Shown: positions 55,228 to 63,026 of the stretch, one piece after another
Position numbering within the stretch: the first letter of the stretch is position 1
How the letters are laid out: every line of letters begins with the position of its first letter
DNA from: Spirosoma rigui
GTDB taxonomy: Bacteria > Bacteroidota > Bacteroidia > Cytophagales > Spirosomataceae
Length of the DNA: 64,000 nucleotides
NCBI RefSeq assembly: GCF_002067135.1
Contig: NZ_CP020105.1
Span: forward strand, 5,332,001 to 5,396,000
Reading direction: 5' to 3'
The notes under the pieces: model-generated
Seen by the model: only the letters and a program-made list of their open reading frames with translations
What the model was told of the DNA's origin: nothing
The model's database searches: none
Made by a program: the position numbers and the translations under genes

Positions 55228-56370
55228 TTACACAACCATGAGGTTGCAGCCGCGTACGTCGGAGTTGTCGAAGCGGCCAATGACCCGAAAGGCCCCCGGC
55301 GCAGCCTCACTCCCAACGTATTGCCCGAGGTCCTGGGTTTCGATGAATGAGCAGGAGTCCAGGTTAGCCAGATCGACTACATTGATACCACCCGAACGCC
55401 GGTCCAGCACGGCGGGCAGATGCAGCTGAAAAGGATCGTTGATATCGCGCAGCAGCACCCGTAACGTCGGGCTGGGCAGAAAGACGCCCTCTCCCGCCGA
55501 ATAAGCCTGCGACAGCAGTTCCGTCATGCCATATTCGGAGTGGACTTGGGCAATACCCAGCCGGTCGATCAGCAGTTGGTGAACCTCTTCCCGCAGCAGT
55601 TCTTTCCGGCGGCCTTTCATGCCCCCCGTTTCCATCACGACCAGGTTTGGATTACGCGCCAGAAACCGCAGATCCTCGCCCGACTCGGCCCAGTCGAGCA
55701 GCGCGAAGGTGACCCCAATGAGCAGAATCCGCTTCCCGTCGGGCTGGTCGGTCAGCTGCCGCAGGCGCGCAGTGAGTTCCGTCAGGTTATTGAGAAAGAA
55801 GTTGGCTGACGTATCGGCGGGTACCCCTCCCCCGGTCGAATCAGATGATTGAGCGTCGTGGCTGAGGGCCATAAATCGCTGAACCATATACACGAGCGAC
55901 GAGTTATTTCGTTCAAGGTACGAGGGCAATAAAGCCAGAATATGGAAGTTACGGAGTGATCCGTAGCGTTGTTCAAAAATCCGGGTGCTAACGGCATCGT
56001 AGAGCGCCGGATCGGGCACCAGATGCTGGCTCGTTTCGGAAAAACCGGCACTCCGTCCTGTGGTACCACTACTGGCAAACGTCAGCAGATCGCCGTCGGA
56101 CAGACTGCCCGGATCGAAGCCCGTCAGGATCGTGTGGTGCTTGAAAAAACCGATCGGCATAAACGGTACCTGACTTAATTGGGTCATGGTAGCAGGCTGT
56201 ACGTTCAGGCAATGCAGGTAATTCCGATAAACGGGGTTATACTGAGCCTGGTACCGAAAAACGGCCAGGGCCACCGACTCAAATGAGCCGGTATCGACGG
56301 TCAGAATTTGCTGCCGGAGATCCTGCCGTAACGGCAGCGCTTCAGCGGGAAGAGTTGATAGAAAAGACAA
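55228..56370 (-). CDS. LuxE/PaaK-family acyl-activating enzyme
   Basis: The product (about 380 aa) resembles acyl-protein synthetase LuxE: ALAVFRYQAQYNPVYRNYL, PIGFFKHHTILTG, the adenylate-forming P-loop TFASSGTTGRSAGF, VMETGGMKGRRKELLR, VHSEYGMTELLSQAYS and INVVDLANLDSCSFIETQDLG. The family activates a carboxylate with ATP and transfers it to a thiol. The substrate is unknown; there is no luciferase or luxCD nearby. The start is uncertain. The frame stays open to 56463 (GTG) but has no ATG before the conserved region, so I chose TTG at 56368-56370 (then SFLSTLPAEALPL). It is divergent from the lipoprotein gene, which starts 38 bases away. Confidence 0.82.
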   Translation of the reverse strand: MSFLSTLPAEALPLRQDLRQQILTVDTGSFESVALAVFRYQAQYNPVYRNYLHCLNVQPATMTQLSQVPFMPIGFFKHHTILTGFDPGSLSDGDLLTFASSGTTGRSAGFSETSQHLVPDPALYDAVSTRIFEQRYGSLRNFHILALLPSYLERNNSSLVYMVQRFMALSHDAQSSDSTGGGVPADTSANFFLNNLTELTARLRQLTDQPDGKRILLIGVTFALLDWAESGEDLRFLARNPNLVVMETGGMKGRRKELLREEVHQLLIDRLGIAQVHSEYGMTELLSQAYSAGEGVFLPSPTLRVLLRDINDPFQLHLPAVLDRRSGGINVVDLANLDSCSFIETQDLGQYVGSEAAPGAFRVIGRFDNSDVRGCNLMVV

Positions 56371-56375
56371 AGTTA
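56368..56375 (-). promoter_or_regulatory. candidate promoter -7 box (TAACTTTG) overlapping the LuxE-like start
   Basis: This is an exact TAnnTTTG match on the minus strand that contains the chosen TTG codon. Both cannot be right as drawn: either the box is fortuitous, or translation begins further in at a non-ATG codon. Confidence 0.35.
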
Positions 56376-56408
56376 AAAACGCGTTTATTGCAACACGAGT
56401 ACAACAGT

Positions 56409-56951
56409 ATGCGACGGCAACAAATTCAACCCTATTTCCTGATGTTGGGCCTTTGCCTGACACTGGCGTCCTGCTTCAACGAGCCCGACTACTCCGATAC
56501 GCCCGAAATCAGCTTCCGGGAGATGTACAAGTACCCACTGGAAGCGGGTAAGGGAGTGGGTAAATCAAAGCGGGATTCGGTCGTTATTTCCGTTAACTTC
56601 AAAGACGGCGATGGGAATATGGGCAACGATATTCCCATTGCCAAAGGCGATTCGGCGCGTTATGCCTCGAACGGGGGCTGGGGTAACTACAAAATCCGCA
56701 CGTTCCGGCTCGTGAATGGCAAGTATGAAGAAGTCGTTCTTGACGTTAACAACTTCCTGTTTTTTCCCGACCTCACCAAAGGCAAACCCAAAGGCCCCAT
56801 TGAAGGGAAGCTGGACTTCAACACGACCTTTCAGTACGGTACTACGTTCCGGATGTATCCAGTCAAGTTCAGAGTCACCGTCCGCGACCGCAACCTGAAT
56901 ACCAGCAATGAGATCGAAACTGATACGTTGTCGCTACCCTTTATCCGGTAA
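56409..56951 (+). CDS. hypothetical lipoprotein
   Basis: The 180-aa product has a lipoprotein signal peptide ending in the lipobox LASC (MLGLCLTLASCFNEPDYSD, Cys at about residue 20). The mature part holds VVISVNFKDGDGNMGNDIP, a Gly/Asp loop of the sort found in calcium-binding or Ig-like domains, and TFRMYPVKFRVTVRDRNLN. The family is unknown to me. It is probably anchored in the outer membrane or periplasm. The ATG at 56409 is preferred to the frame from 56283, whose first 42 residues run antisense through the LuxE-like gene. Confidence 0.8.
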   Translation: MRRQQIQPYFLMLGLCLTLASCFNEPDYSDTPEISFREMYKYPLEAGKGVGKSKRDSVVISVNFKDGDGNMGNDIPIAKGDSARYASNGGWGNYKIRTFRLVNGKYEEVVLDVNNFLFFPDLTKGKPKGPIEGKLDFNTTFQYGTTFRMYPVKFRVTVRDRNLNTSNEIETDTLSLPFIR

Positions 56952-56977
56952 CCACGCGGTATAAACAACTACTTTAG

Positions 56978-57004
56978 AAGCCTGCCTCAACCGCAGGCTT
57001 TTTT
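56978..57004 (+). terminator. rho-independent terminator overlapping a convergent stop codon
   Basis: An 8-bp stem (AAGCCTGC at 56978-56985 with its complement at 56993-57000) is followed by a run of Ts (56999-57004). The T-run overlaps the stop codon of the kinase gene on the other strand. Confidence 0.85.
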
Positions 57005-58196
57005 AGTCGAGAGCCAGAATAATCCGGAAGGTGGTACCCTTGCCAACTTCCGAACTTTTGACGTAGAGCCGCCCATTGTGGTACTCCTCCACGATCCGCT
57101 TGGCCAGCGTAAGACCAAGGCCCCAGCCCCGTTTTTTGGTACTGTAACCGGGATTGAACACTTTCTGCATGTTAGCTTTCGAAATCCCCTTCCCCGTATC
57201 GGTAATGTCGATGGCTACTTCCTGGTGGGGCAGCAGGATCATGTTGAGCCGGAGTTCACCTACCCCCTTCATGGCATCGACGGCATTTTTACAAATATTC
57301 TCAATCACCCATTCGAACAGTAGTTTGTTGATCTTGACAGTCTGCCCGGCGGGTAACTGGCTGGTTACGGTCATCTTTACCTTGGTTGAGATCCGGCGGG
57401 ACAGGTAACTGGTAAATGTCTGCACCACTTCGTTCAGGTCCTCCTCCTTCAGCGTAGGTACCGAGCCGATACTGGAGAAACGCGCCGTAATGGTTTCCAG
57501 TCGCTGCACGTCCTTTTCGATCTCATCGGTTATGGAGCCGTCGAACTGATCGGGGTCCGACCGCATATACTCGACCCAGGCCATCAGCGACGACATGGGC
57601 GTCCCCAGTTGGTGGGCCGTTTCCTTAGCCAGTCCCACCCATACGCGGTTCTGCTCGGCCCGGCGCGAGGAACTGAACGCCAGGTAAGCCAGGACGCCCA
57701 GCGCCGTCAGAATAGCCAGCAGCGCATAGGGAAAATAGGTCATCTGGCGCAGCAAACTGGAGTTATTGTAGTAGACCAGTCCACGTACGCCATCGCCAAT
57801 CTCAACAACCAGGGGGGTGTGGTTTTTGCGCATTTCGTCGCGCATTTGCCGCAGCAGGATCTGATTTTGTTCGGGTGAATTTTCGGGCGGCAGCGTAATG
57901 TTCAGCGGCATGGAAATCTCCCCGTTCGGGTCTACGTAAATAGCGGGCACCGTTTTGTTGGCCTGGATGATTTCGCTGGTTACAAAGTTCAGATCGCCGG
58001 CATCAGCGTGGGTCGTATCCGTAAGGTAAGCGATACTTTTGGCGTAGAGCTGCACATACTGTTCCTCCCGCAGCTCCAGCTTCGTAATGAGCCGATTGGT
58101 GTACAATAGTGACCCCGTACCTACCAGCAGCAGGTTCATGGCCACGATGATTTTCAGAATGTTATTCTGATTGTAAATGTCGAATGACTTGAGCAT
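57003..58196 (-). CDS. membrane sensor histidine kinase
   Basis: The 397-aa product has two membrane segments (about residues 13-32 and 152-175) enclosing a periplasmic sensor domain of about 120 residues with no named family. The phosphoacceptor is His195 in AKETAHQLGTPMSSLMAW. The ATPase domain has an N-box (ENICKNAVDAM), DTGKGIS and RGWGLGLTLAKRIVEEYH. There is no receiver domain and no adjacent response regulator in the same operon; the NtrC-type regulator at 54003, three genes away, is a candidate partner. It is divergent from hemA. Confidence 0.93.
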   Translation of the reverse strand: MLKSFDIYNQNNILKIIVAMNLLLVGTGSLLYTNRLITKLELREEQYVQLYAKSIAYLTDTTHADAGDLNFVTSEIIQANKTVPAIYVDPNGEISMPLNITLPPENSPEQNQILLRQMRDEMRKNHTPLVVEIGDGVRGLVYYNNSSLLRQMTYFPYALLAILTALGVLAYLAFSSSRRAEQNRVWVGLAKETAHQLGTPMSSLMAWVEYMRSDPDQFDGSITDEIEKDVQRLETITARFSSIGSVPTLKEEDLNEVVQTFTSYLSRRISTKVKMTVTSQLPAGQTVKINKLLFEWVIENICKNAVDAMKGVGELRLNMILLPHQEVAIDITDTGKGISKANMQKVFNPGYSTKKRGWGLGLTLAKRIVEEYHNGRLYVKSSEVGKGTTFRIILALD

Positions 58197-58588
58197 AATG
58201 GGGTGTTACCGATTCAACCGATACGACCGGATCCGGTTGTTGATTGATAGCAACTATCTCAAAAAAACAGGCTGTGCCCGCCGGGAAGAAATCTACGACC
58301 AAACCTCCGTCCCGGACCGGAAACATTCTGTGTAAGTAAACGAAAAAAACACGCTTGATGGTGCAAAACTGACTATTGATCGGTAAATACCACCGGTTTA
58401 TAGACAACCAGAGAACGTCTGAAGACGAAGTACTGTTAACTTTATACAATAGGACAGGAATAAGAACGCCCCACCTTTATCTGGACAGATTCTAAATAAA
58501 GAAATCGGTAGTACCCCTTGTTTTCATGTCCCGCGTTTGTGCCGTATTTTTGTGCCTGCTAAAGGCCTTTTAGCGTGTTTATTCTGCG
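58197..58588. other. 392-bp divergent intergenic region (kinase/hemA)
   Basis: It contains the promoter box of hemA at 58545-58552. I found no exact box for the kinase, no riboswitch-like structure and no credible small frame. Confidence 0.5.
58545..58552 (+). promoter_or_regulatory. promoter -7 box (TATTTTTG) for hemA
   Basis: This is an exact TAnnTTTG match, 37 bases upstream of the hemA ATG at 58589. Confidence 0.65.
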
Positions 58589-59884
58589 ATGTTAGATACA
58601 TTCAAATCAATTAGTTTATCCCACAAAACGGCACCACTCCGGGTGCGTGAACTAATTGCACTCAGCGAGGAAGAAGCGAAGCGGTTGATGCTGCGCCTGC
58701 GTGATTTTTTCGGGCTGACAGACCTGCTTGTGGTATCGACCTGCAACCGTACGGAAGTCTACTACGCTACGGACCCAGCCGCAGCTTCGCCAAATCTCAA
58801 CGCCGATATTGCTCGGTTGCTGCTCATTGAAAAAGGGCTGACCGATACGGATACCTACTTACCTTATTTTCAGTTTTTCGACGCGCACAATGCAGCCGTC
58901 CGGCACCTGTTCGAGGTTTGCGTTGGTCTGCACTCGCAGGTGGTGGGCGATATGCAGATTCCGAATCAGGTAAAGCAGTCCTACCAGTGGTCGGCCGATC
59001 TGGATATGGCCGGGCCATTCCTGCATCGCCTGATGCACACGATCTTCTTCACCAACAAGCGCGTGGCGCAGGAGACATCGTTCCGCGACGGAGCAGCTTC
59101 GGTATCCTACGCGGCTGTTGAACTGATCGAAGAACTGGTGGGCGAAAATCAGAACCCGAACGTGCTGGTTGTTGGCCTGGGTGAAATTGGCACGGATGTC
59201 TGCAAGAATCTGGAGTCCAGAAAGCTCAGCAACATTACCCTCTGCAACCGGACGCACGCCAAAACCGAAGCCCTCGCGCAGAAGTACGGCTTCCGGATGG
59301 CCGACTTTGCCGACCTGACCGATGAAATCCGGCAGGCTGACGTTATCATTTCGTCGATCACCCGCGACGAGCCGCTGTTTACGCCCCAGTTCCTGGCGTC
59401 GATCAACGTACTGACCTACAAGTATTTTATTGATTTATCCGTACCCCGCAGCGTCGACGCGGCCGTCGAGCAGATTCCGGGCGTACTCGTATATAACATC
59501 GATCACATCCGCAACCGGGCCGACGAAGCCCTGAACCAGCGGCTGGCGGCTATCCCGCAGGTCGAAGCCATTGTTACGCAGGCCGTTGCCGAGTTCGGCG
59601 ACTGGTCGAAGGAAATGATTGTTTCGCCTACGATCAACAAGCTCAAGAATGCGCTGGAGCAGATCCGGAAAGAAGAGATTGCCCGGCACCTGAAGCACCT
59701 CACCCCCGGCGAATCGGAGAAAGTGGACAAGATCACGCGGGGTATCATGCAGAAGATCATCAAGCTGCCCGTGCTGCAACTCAAAGCCGCCTGCAAACGG
59801 GGCGAAGCTGAAACACTCATCGACGTACTGAATGACCTGTTCGACCTGGAGAAACAGACCAGCGACGAACCAAAGCGATATTAG
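58589..59884 (+). CDS. hemA: glutamyl-tRNA reductase
   Basis: The 431-aa product catalyses the NADPH-dependent reduction of glutamyl-tRNA to glutamate-1-semialdehyde, the first committed step of C5 tetrapyrrole synthesis. Landmarks are SLSHKTAPLRVRE, the catalytic Cys52 in VSTCNRTEVYY, GLHSQVVGDMQIPNQVKQ, the NADPH-binding VLVVGLGEIGTDVCKNL and ITLCNRTHAKTEAL. A C-terminal dimerisation helix region closes the protein. No other heme gene is adjacent; ferrochelatase lies 50 kb away in the window. It ends at a perfect 21-bp hairpin. Confidence 0.96.
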   Translation: MLDTFKSISLSHKTAPLRVRELIALSEEEAKRLMLRLRDFFGLTDLLVVSTCNRTEVYYATDPAAASPNLNADIARLLLIEKGLTDTDTYLPYFQFFDAHNAAVRHLFEVCVGLHSQVVGDMQIPNQVKQSYQWSADLDMAGPFLHRLMHTIFFTNKRVAQETSFRDGAASVSYAAVELIEELVGENQNPNVLVVGLGEIGTDVCKNLESRKLSNITLCNRTHAKTEALAQKYGFRMADFADLTDEIRQADVIISSITRDEPLFTPQFLASINVLTYKYFIDLSVPRSVDAAVEQIPGVLVYNIDHIRNRADEALNQRLAAIPQVEAIVTQAVAEFGDWSKEMIVSPTINKLKNALEQIRKEEIARHLKHLTPGESEKVDKITRGIMQKIIKLPVLQLKAACKRGEAETLIDVLNDLFDLEKQTSDEPKRY

Positions 59885-59898
59885 TGACGACCTTCGGT

Positions 59899-59944
59899 CA
59901 TCAGAAAGGGCCTGAACCAATGCTGGTTCAGGCCCTTTCTGATG
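59899..59944. terminator. perfect 21-bp stem hairpin between convergent genes
   Basis: The left arm 59899-59919 and right arm 59924-59944 are exact reverse complements over 21 bp with a 4-base loop. It lies between the stops of hemA (59884) and the gene ending at 59957 and probably terminates both. Confidence 0.87.
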
Positions 59945-59956
59945 GAACCGGTCAGC

Positions 59957-60526
59957 TTAATTCCGGTTGCTGCTCACGTAGGTCTTATTGCCATTCTTAT
60001 TGATGTAATATTTCCCACCACGGGGACCGGTCATAACCGTCTCCCCATTGGGACCTTTCTGCGACCGGTCGATGGGGGCTTTGTAATCGGCCGGGGTTGC
60101 CTTTTCCTCCTTACCTTTCATGGCTTTCGCCATAGCCGGGCCGGCATCGGCTTTGGCCGCTTTGAGATCCGCTTTAGCCTCTTTCTTATCGGCCTTAGCG
60201 GCTTTCATCGCTGCTTTATCGCCGGTTTCCTTGGCTTCTTTCTTATCAGCCTTAGCCTCCTTCATGTCGGCTTTTGCTTCCTTGGCCGCCTTCTTATCGT
60301 CGGGGCTCATGGCGGCCTTCATGTCGGCTTTGGCCGCTTTCTTTTCTGCTTTGGCTGTTTTCGCAGCCGCATCGTCACCGGCCTCTTTGGCCATTTTCTT
60401 ATCGGCTTTGGCTTCCTTCTTCTCGGCTTTGGTCTTTTCTTTTTTAGGCTTGTCGTCCTGGGCCGTTCCCGTGTAGGCGACCAGTAAACCAAGGACTAAA
60501 CTAAGGGTGGCAAGGGTCTTTTTCAT
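59957..60526 (-). CDS. secreted Lys/Ala-rich repeat protein with PBCV basic adaptor motif
   Basis: The 189-aa product has a signal peptide (MKKTLATLSLVLGLLVAYTGTAQ). Residues about 26-140 consist almost wholly of Lys, Ala, Asp and Glu in imperfect heptad-like repeats (KADKKEAKADMKAA type), likely a long charged helix or coiled coil. The last 40 residues (GPNGETVMTGPRGGKYYINK, then NGNKTYVSS) match the PBCV-specific basic adaptor motif, a short domain named from chlorella viruses and often found at the ends of bacterial exported proteins. The function is unknown; a surface or nucleic-acid/polyanion-binding role is only a guess. The DNA repeats are degenerate. Confidence 0.85.
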   Translation of the reverse strand: MKKTLATLSLVLGLLVAYTGTAQDDKPKKEKTKAEKKEAKADKKMAKEAGDDAAAKTAKAEKKAAKADMKAAMSPDDKKAAKEAKADMKEAKADKKEAKETGDKAAMKAAKADKKEAKADLKAAKADAGPAMAKAMKGKEEKATPADYKAPIDRSQKGPNGETVMTGPRGGKYYINKNGNKTYVSSNRN

Positions 60527-60628
60527 GTTCGATAGATATAAGGGTGAATGACTGTCCAGCGGACAATCGGCAGGAAATATGGTATTTAAAACAGATAAAC
60601 CCCAACAAATGGGCTCAATTTTTTTGCG

Positions 60629-60636
60629 TATATTTG
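60629..60636 (+). promoter_or_regulatory. promoter -7 box (TATATTTG) for recQ
   Basis: This is an exact TAnnTTTG match, 20 bases upstream of the recQ ATG at 60656. Confidence 0.65.
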
Positions 60637-60655
60637 ATAGTAGTTCCCTTGCATA

Positions 60656-62845
60656 ATGACCACAACCGACGCTTTAACCAACCAGCAGCTGCTTACCAAA
60701 CGCCCGGATCTACGCACCCCTGCCGACTATCTGAAGCGCTACTACGGGTATGATGTGTTCCGGCCCATGCAGGAAGATATCATCAACTCAATCGTAGGCG
60801 GGCGGGATACGGTCGTGCTGATGCCTACCGGGGGTGGTAAGTCCGTTTGTTTTCAGATTCCGGCGCTCATGCTACCCGGCGTAACTATCGTGGTGTCGCC
60901 CCTGATTGCGCTCATGAAAGATCAGGTGGGCGCGCTGCACATGAACGGTATACCGTCGGCTTTTTACAACAGTACCCAGACCGGCCGCGAGCAGAGGGCC
61001 ATTGAAGACGACTGTATCAGTGGCAAACTCAAGCTGCTCTACGTCTCCCCCGAGAAGCTGCTCACCGAATCGTTTTTCACCTTTCTGAAACACATTACGG
61101 TATCGCTCTTTGCCATTGACGAAGCCCATTGCATATCCTCCTGGGGGCACGATTTCCGGCCGGAATACACGCAGCTGCACGTCCTGAAGCAGCAGTTTCC
61201 GCAGGTGCCGACGATTGCTCTGACCGCCACCGCCGACAAACTTACCCGGCAGGATATTGCCACCCGGCTCGGCATGAACGACCCGGCCATCTTTATCTCG
61301 TCCTTCAACCGTAAAAACCTGAGCCTGCAGGTACTCCCCGGTCAGAACCGCATCCAGCAGATTATCCGGTTGCTGCAGCAAAAGCCTGATACCTCCGGCA
61401 TCATTTACTGCCTGAGCCGTAAGTCGACCGAGTCGCTCGCGGCCAAGCTCCAGGAGAAAGGTTTCAACGCGGCTTTTTACCACGCCCGGATGGACCCCGC
61501 CGACCGGGCCCGTACTCAGGAAGCGTTCCTGCGGGACGATGTCAAGATCATGTGCGCCACGATTGCTTTTGGCATGGGAATCGACAAGTCGAACGTACGG
61601 TGGGTGATCCACTACAACATGCCCAAGAATATCGAGGGCTTTTACCAGGAAATAGGGCGGGCGGGGCGCGACGGTGCTGCGGCCCAGACCGTACTGTTCT
61701 ACAGTTTTGCCGACGTAGCGACTTACAAGGAGATGCTGGCCGAGAATAACCCGGCCAATCTGGGTCTTCAGCTGGCCAAGCTGGAGCGGATGCAGCAGTA
61801 CGCTGATGCGCATACCTGCCGCCGGCAGATTCTGCTCTCCTACTTCTCGGAGGAGTTGCCGGAGCCGTGTGGCAACTGCGACGTGTGCCGCGACCCGCGG
61901 ATTACGTTCGATGGTACGGTACTGGCTCAGAAAGCCCTGTCGGCCATGGTCCGCTCGGGCGAACGGGTACCCATGAACCTGCTCATCGATATTCTGCGCG
62001 GCTCCCGCAGCCAGGCGGTGCTGCAGGGGGGCTACGACCAGATCAAAACCTACGGTGCCGGGCGCGACATTCGCTTTGAAGACTGGCGGAACTATATCCA
62101 CCAGCTCATCAACATCGGCGTCATTGAAATTGGCTACGACCAGCACTACGCCCTGCGCCGGGGAATCCTGGCCGACCAGGTGCTGAAAGGTACCCGCCGG
62201 ATCGATCTCGTCAAGCCCGATGATGCGCCCAAACTGGTCGTCGAGAAAAAGGTCCGGCCGGAGGTCAACCGCAACGACCTCTTCGAGCGGCTTCGGGTGT
62301 TGCGCAAACAACTGGCCGACGAGCAGAACGTACCCCCGTATGTCATCTTTACCGATACGACACTGGAAGACATGGCCCGGCAGCGCCCCACTACGCCTGA
62401 CGCCCTGCGCAATGTGAGCGGGGTGGGCGAACGGAAGCTTCAGCTGTTTGGCCGTAAGTTCCTGGACGTCATTCTGGGCTACACGGGCGGACCAGCCAGT
62501 CCGGGCAGTGTAAGCAAGCCGGCCGAAAAAAACAAGGTACCTACCCAGCAACAAACGCTCGACCTGTATAACCGGGGGATGAGTATCGACGAGATTGCCG
62601 CCGAGCGCCAGCTTACAACCGGCTCCATTGCCAGCCACCTCGTTCAGCTCGCGAAAGCAGGTCAGGATGTGGATCTGGAAGAAATTCTAGCATCGTTTGT
62701 CAGCCCGACCGAACGGCGGGCCATCGAGCGGGCTATTGAAATGGTAGGTGTCCCGGAGGGGCGTTTAAAGGGCGTTTTCGACCAGCTGGGCGGTCAGTAC
62801 GATTATGGCAAGATTACAATCGTGGCGGGCCTGTACAATGGCTAA
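60656..62845 (+). CDS. recQ: ATP-dependent DNA helicase RecQ
   Basis: The 729-aa product unwinds DNA 3' to 5' in recombination and fork repair. It has the helicase core with MPTGGGKSVCFQIPA (Walker A), AIDEAHCISSWGHDFRPEY (DEAH box and aromatic loop), QEIGRAGRDG (motif VI), a zinc-binding RQC part (Cys in CRRQILL, then CGNCDVC), a winged helix and an HRDC domain (about 530-610). It also has a C-terminal HTH_40-like extension (about 640-729) with YNRGMSIDEIAAERQLT. This is longer than E. coli RecQ (about 610 aa), and the added HTH is common in Bacteroidota homologues. Confidence 0.96.
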   Translation: MTTTDALTNQQLLTKRPDLRTPADYLKRYYGYDVFRPMQEDIINSIVGGRDTVVLMPTGGGKSVCFQIPALMLPGVTIVVSPLIALMKDQVGALHMNGIPSAFYNSTQTGREQRAIEDDCISGKLKLLYVSPEKLLTESFFTFLKHITVSLFAIDEAHCISSWGHDFRPEYTQLHVLKQQFPQVPTIALTATADKLTRQDIATRLGMNDPAIFISSFNRKNLSLQVLPGQNRIQQIIRLLQQKPDTSGIIYCLSRKSTESLAAKLQEKGFNAAFYHARMDPADRARTQEAFLRDDVKIMCATIAFGMGIDKSNVRWVIHYNMPKNIEGFYQEIGRAGRDGAAAQTVLFYSFADVATYKEMLAENNPANLGLQLAKLERMQQYADAHTCRRQILLSYFSEELPEPCGNCDVCRDPRITFDGTVLAQKALSAMVRSGERVPMNLLIDILRGSRSQAVLQGGYDQIKTYGAGRDIRFEDWRNYIHQLINIGVIEIGYDQHYALRRGILADQVLKGTRRIDLVKPDDAPKLVVEKKVRPEVNRNDLFERLRVLRKQLADEQNVPPYVIFTDTTLEDMARQRPTTPDALRNVSGVGERKLQLFGRKFLDVILGYTGGPASPGSVSKPAEKNKVPTQQQTLDLYNRGMSIDEIAAERQLTTGSIASHLVQLAKAGQDVDLEEILASFVSPTERRAIERAIEMVGVPEGRLKGVFDQLGGQYDYGKITIVAGLYNG

Positions 62846-62935
62846 AATCCAACTTTGAATATGCCCGTTGGATAATTCTTAGAATGACGATTAGGTATGT
62901 ACCAGACTATCAGTTACATTCGTATAGTAATAGAT

Positions 62936-62967
62936 GACAAACCCGCGATTTAAGTCCGGGTTTTGTC
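62936..62967 (+). terminator. rho-independent terminator after recQ
   Basis: A stem of 10-11 bp with one bulge (GACAAACCCG at 62936-62945 against CGGGTTTTGTC at 62957-62967) is present, but no T-run follows it. It lies about 90 bases after the recQ stop. Confidence 0.65.
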
Positions 62968-63026
62968 GTCTAATGTGCCACCAAAATCGTGATGCTTTGA
63001 TTAAAGAAGTGAGTATTTCACTGCTG

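Noticed and set aside
60872..62638. 588-codon open frame antisense to recQ
   Set aside because: It lies entirely within recQ, shows no recognisable domain and has low-complexity composition; long antisense frames are expected opposite this codon usage at about 55 percent GC.
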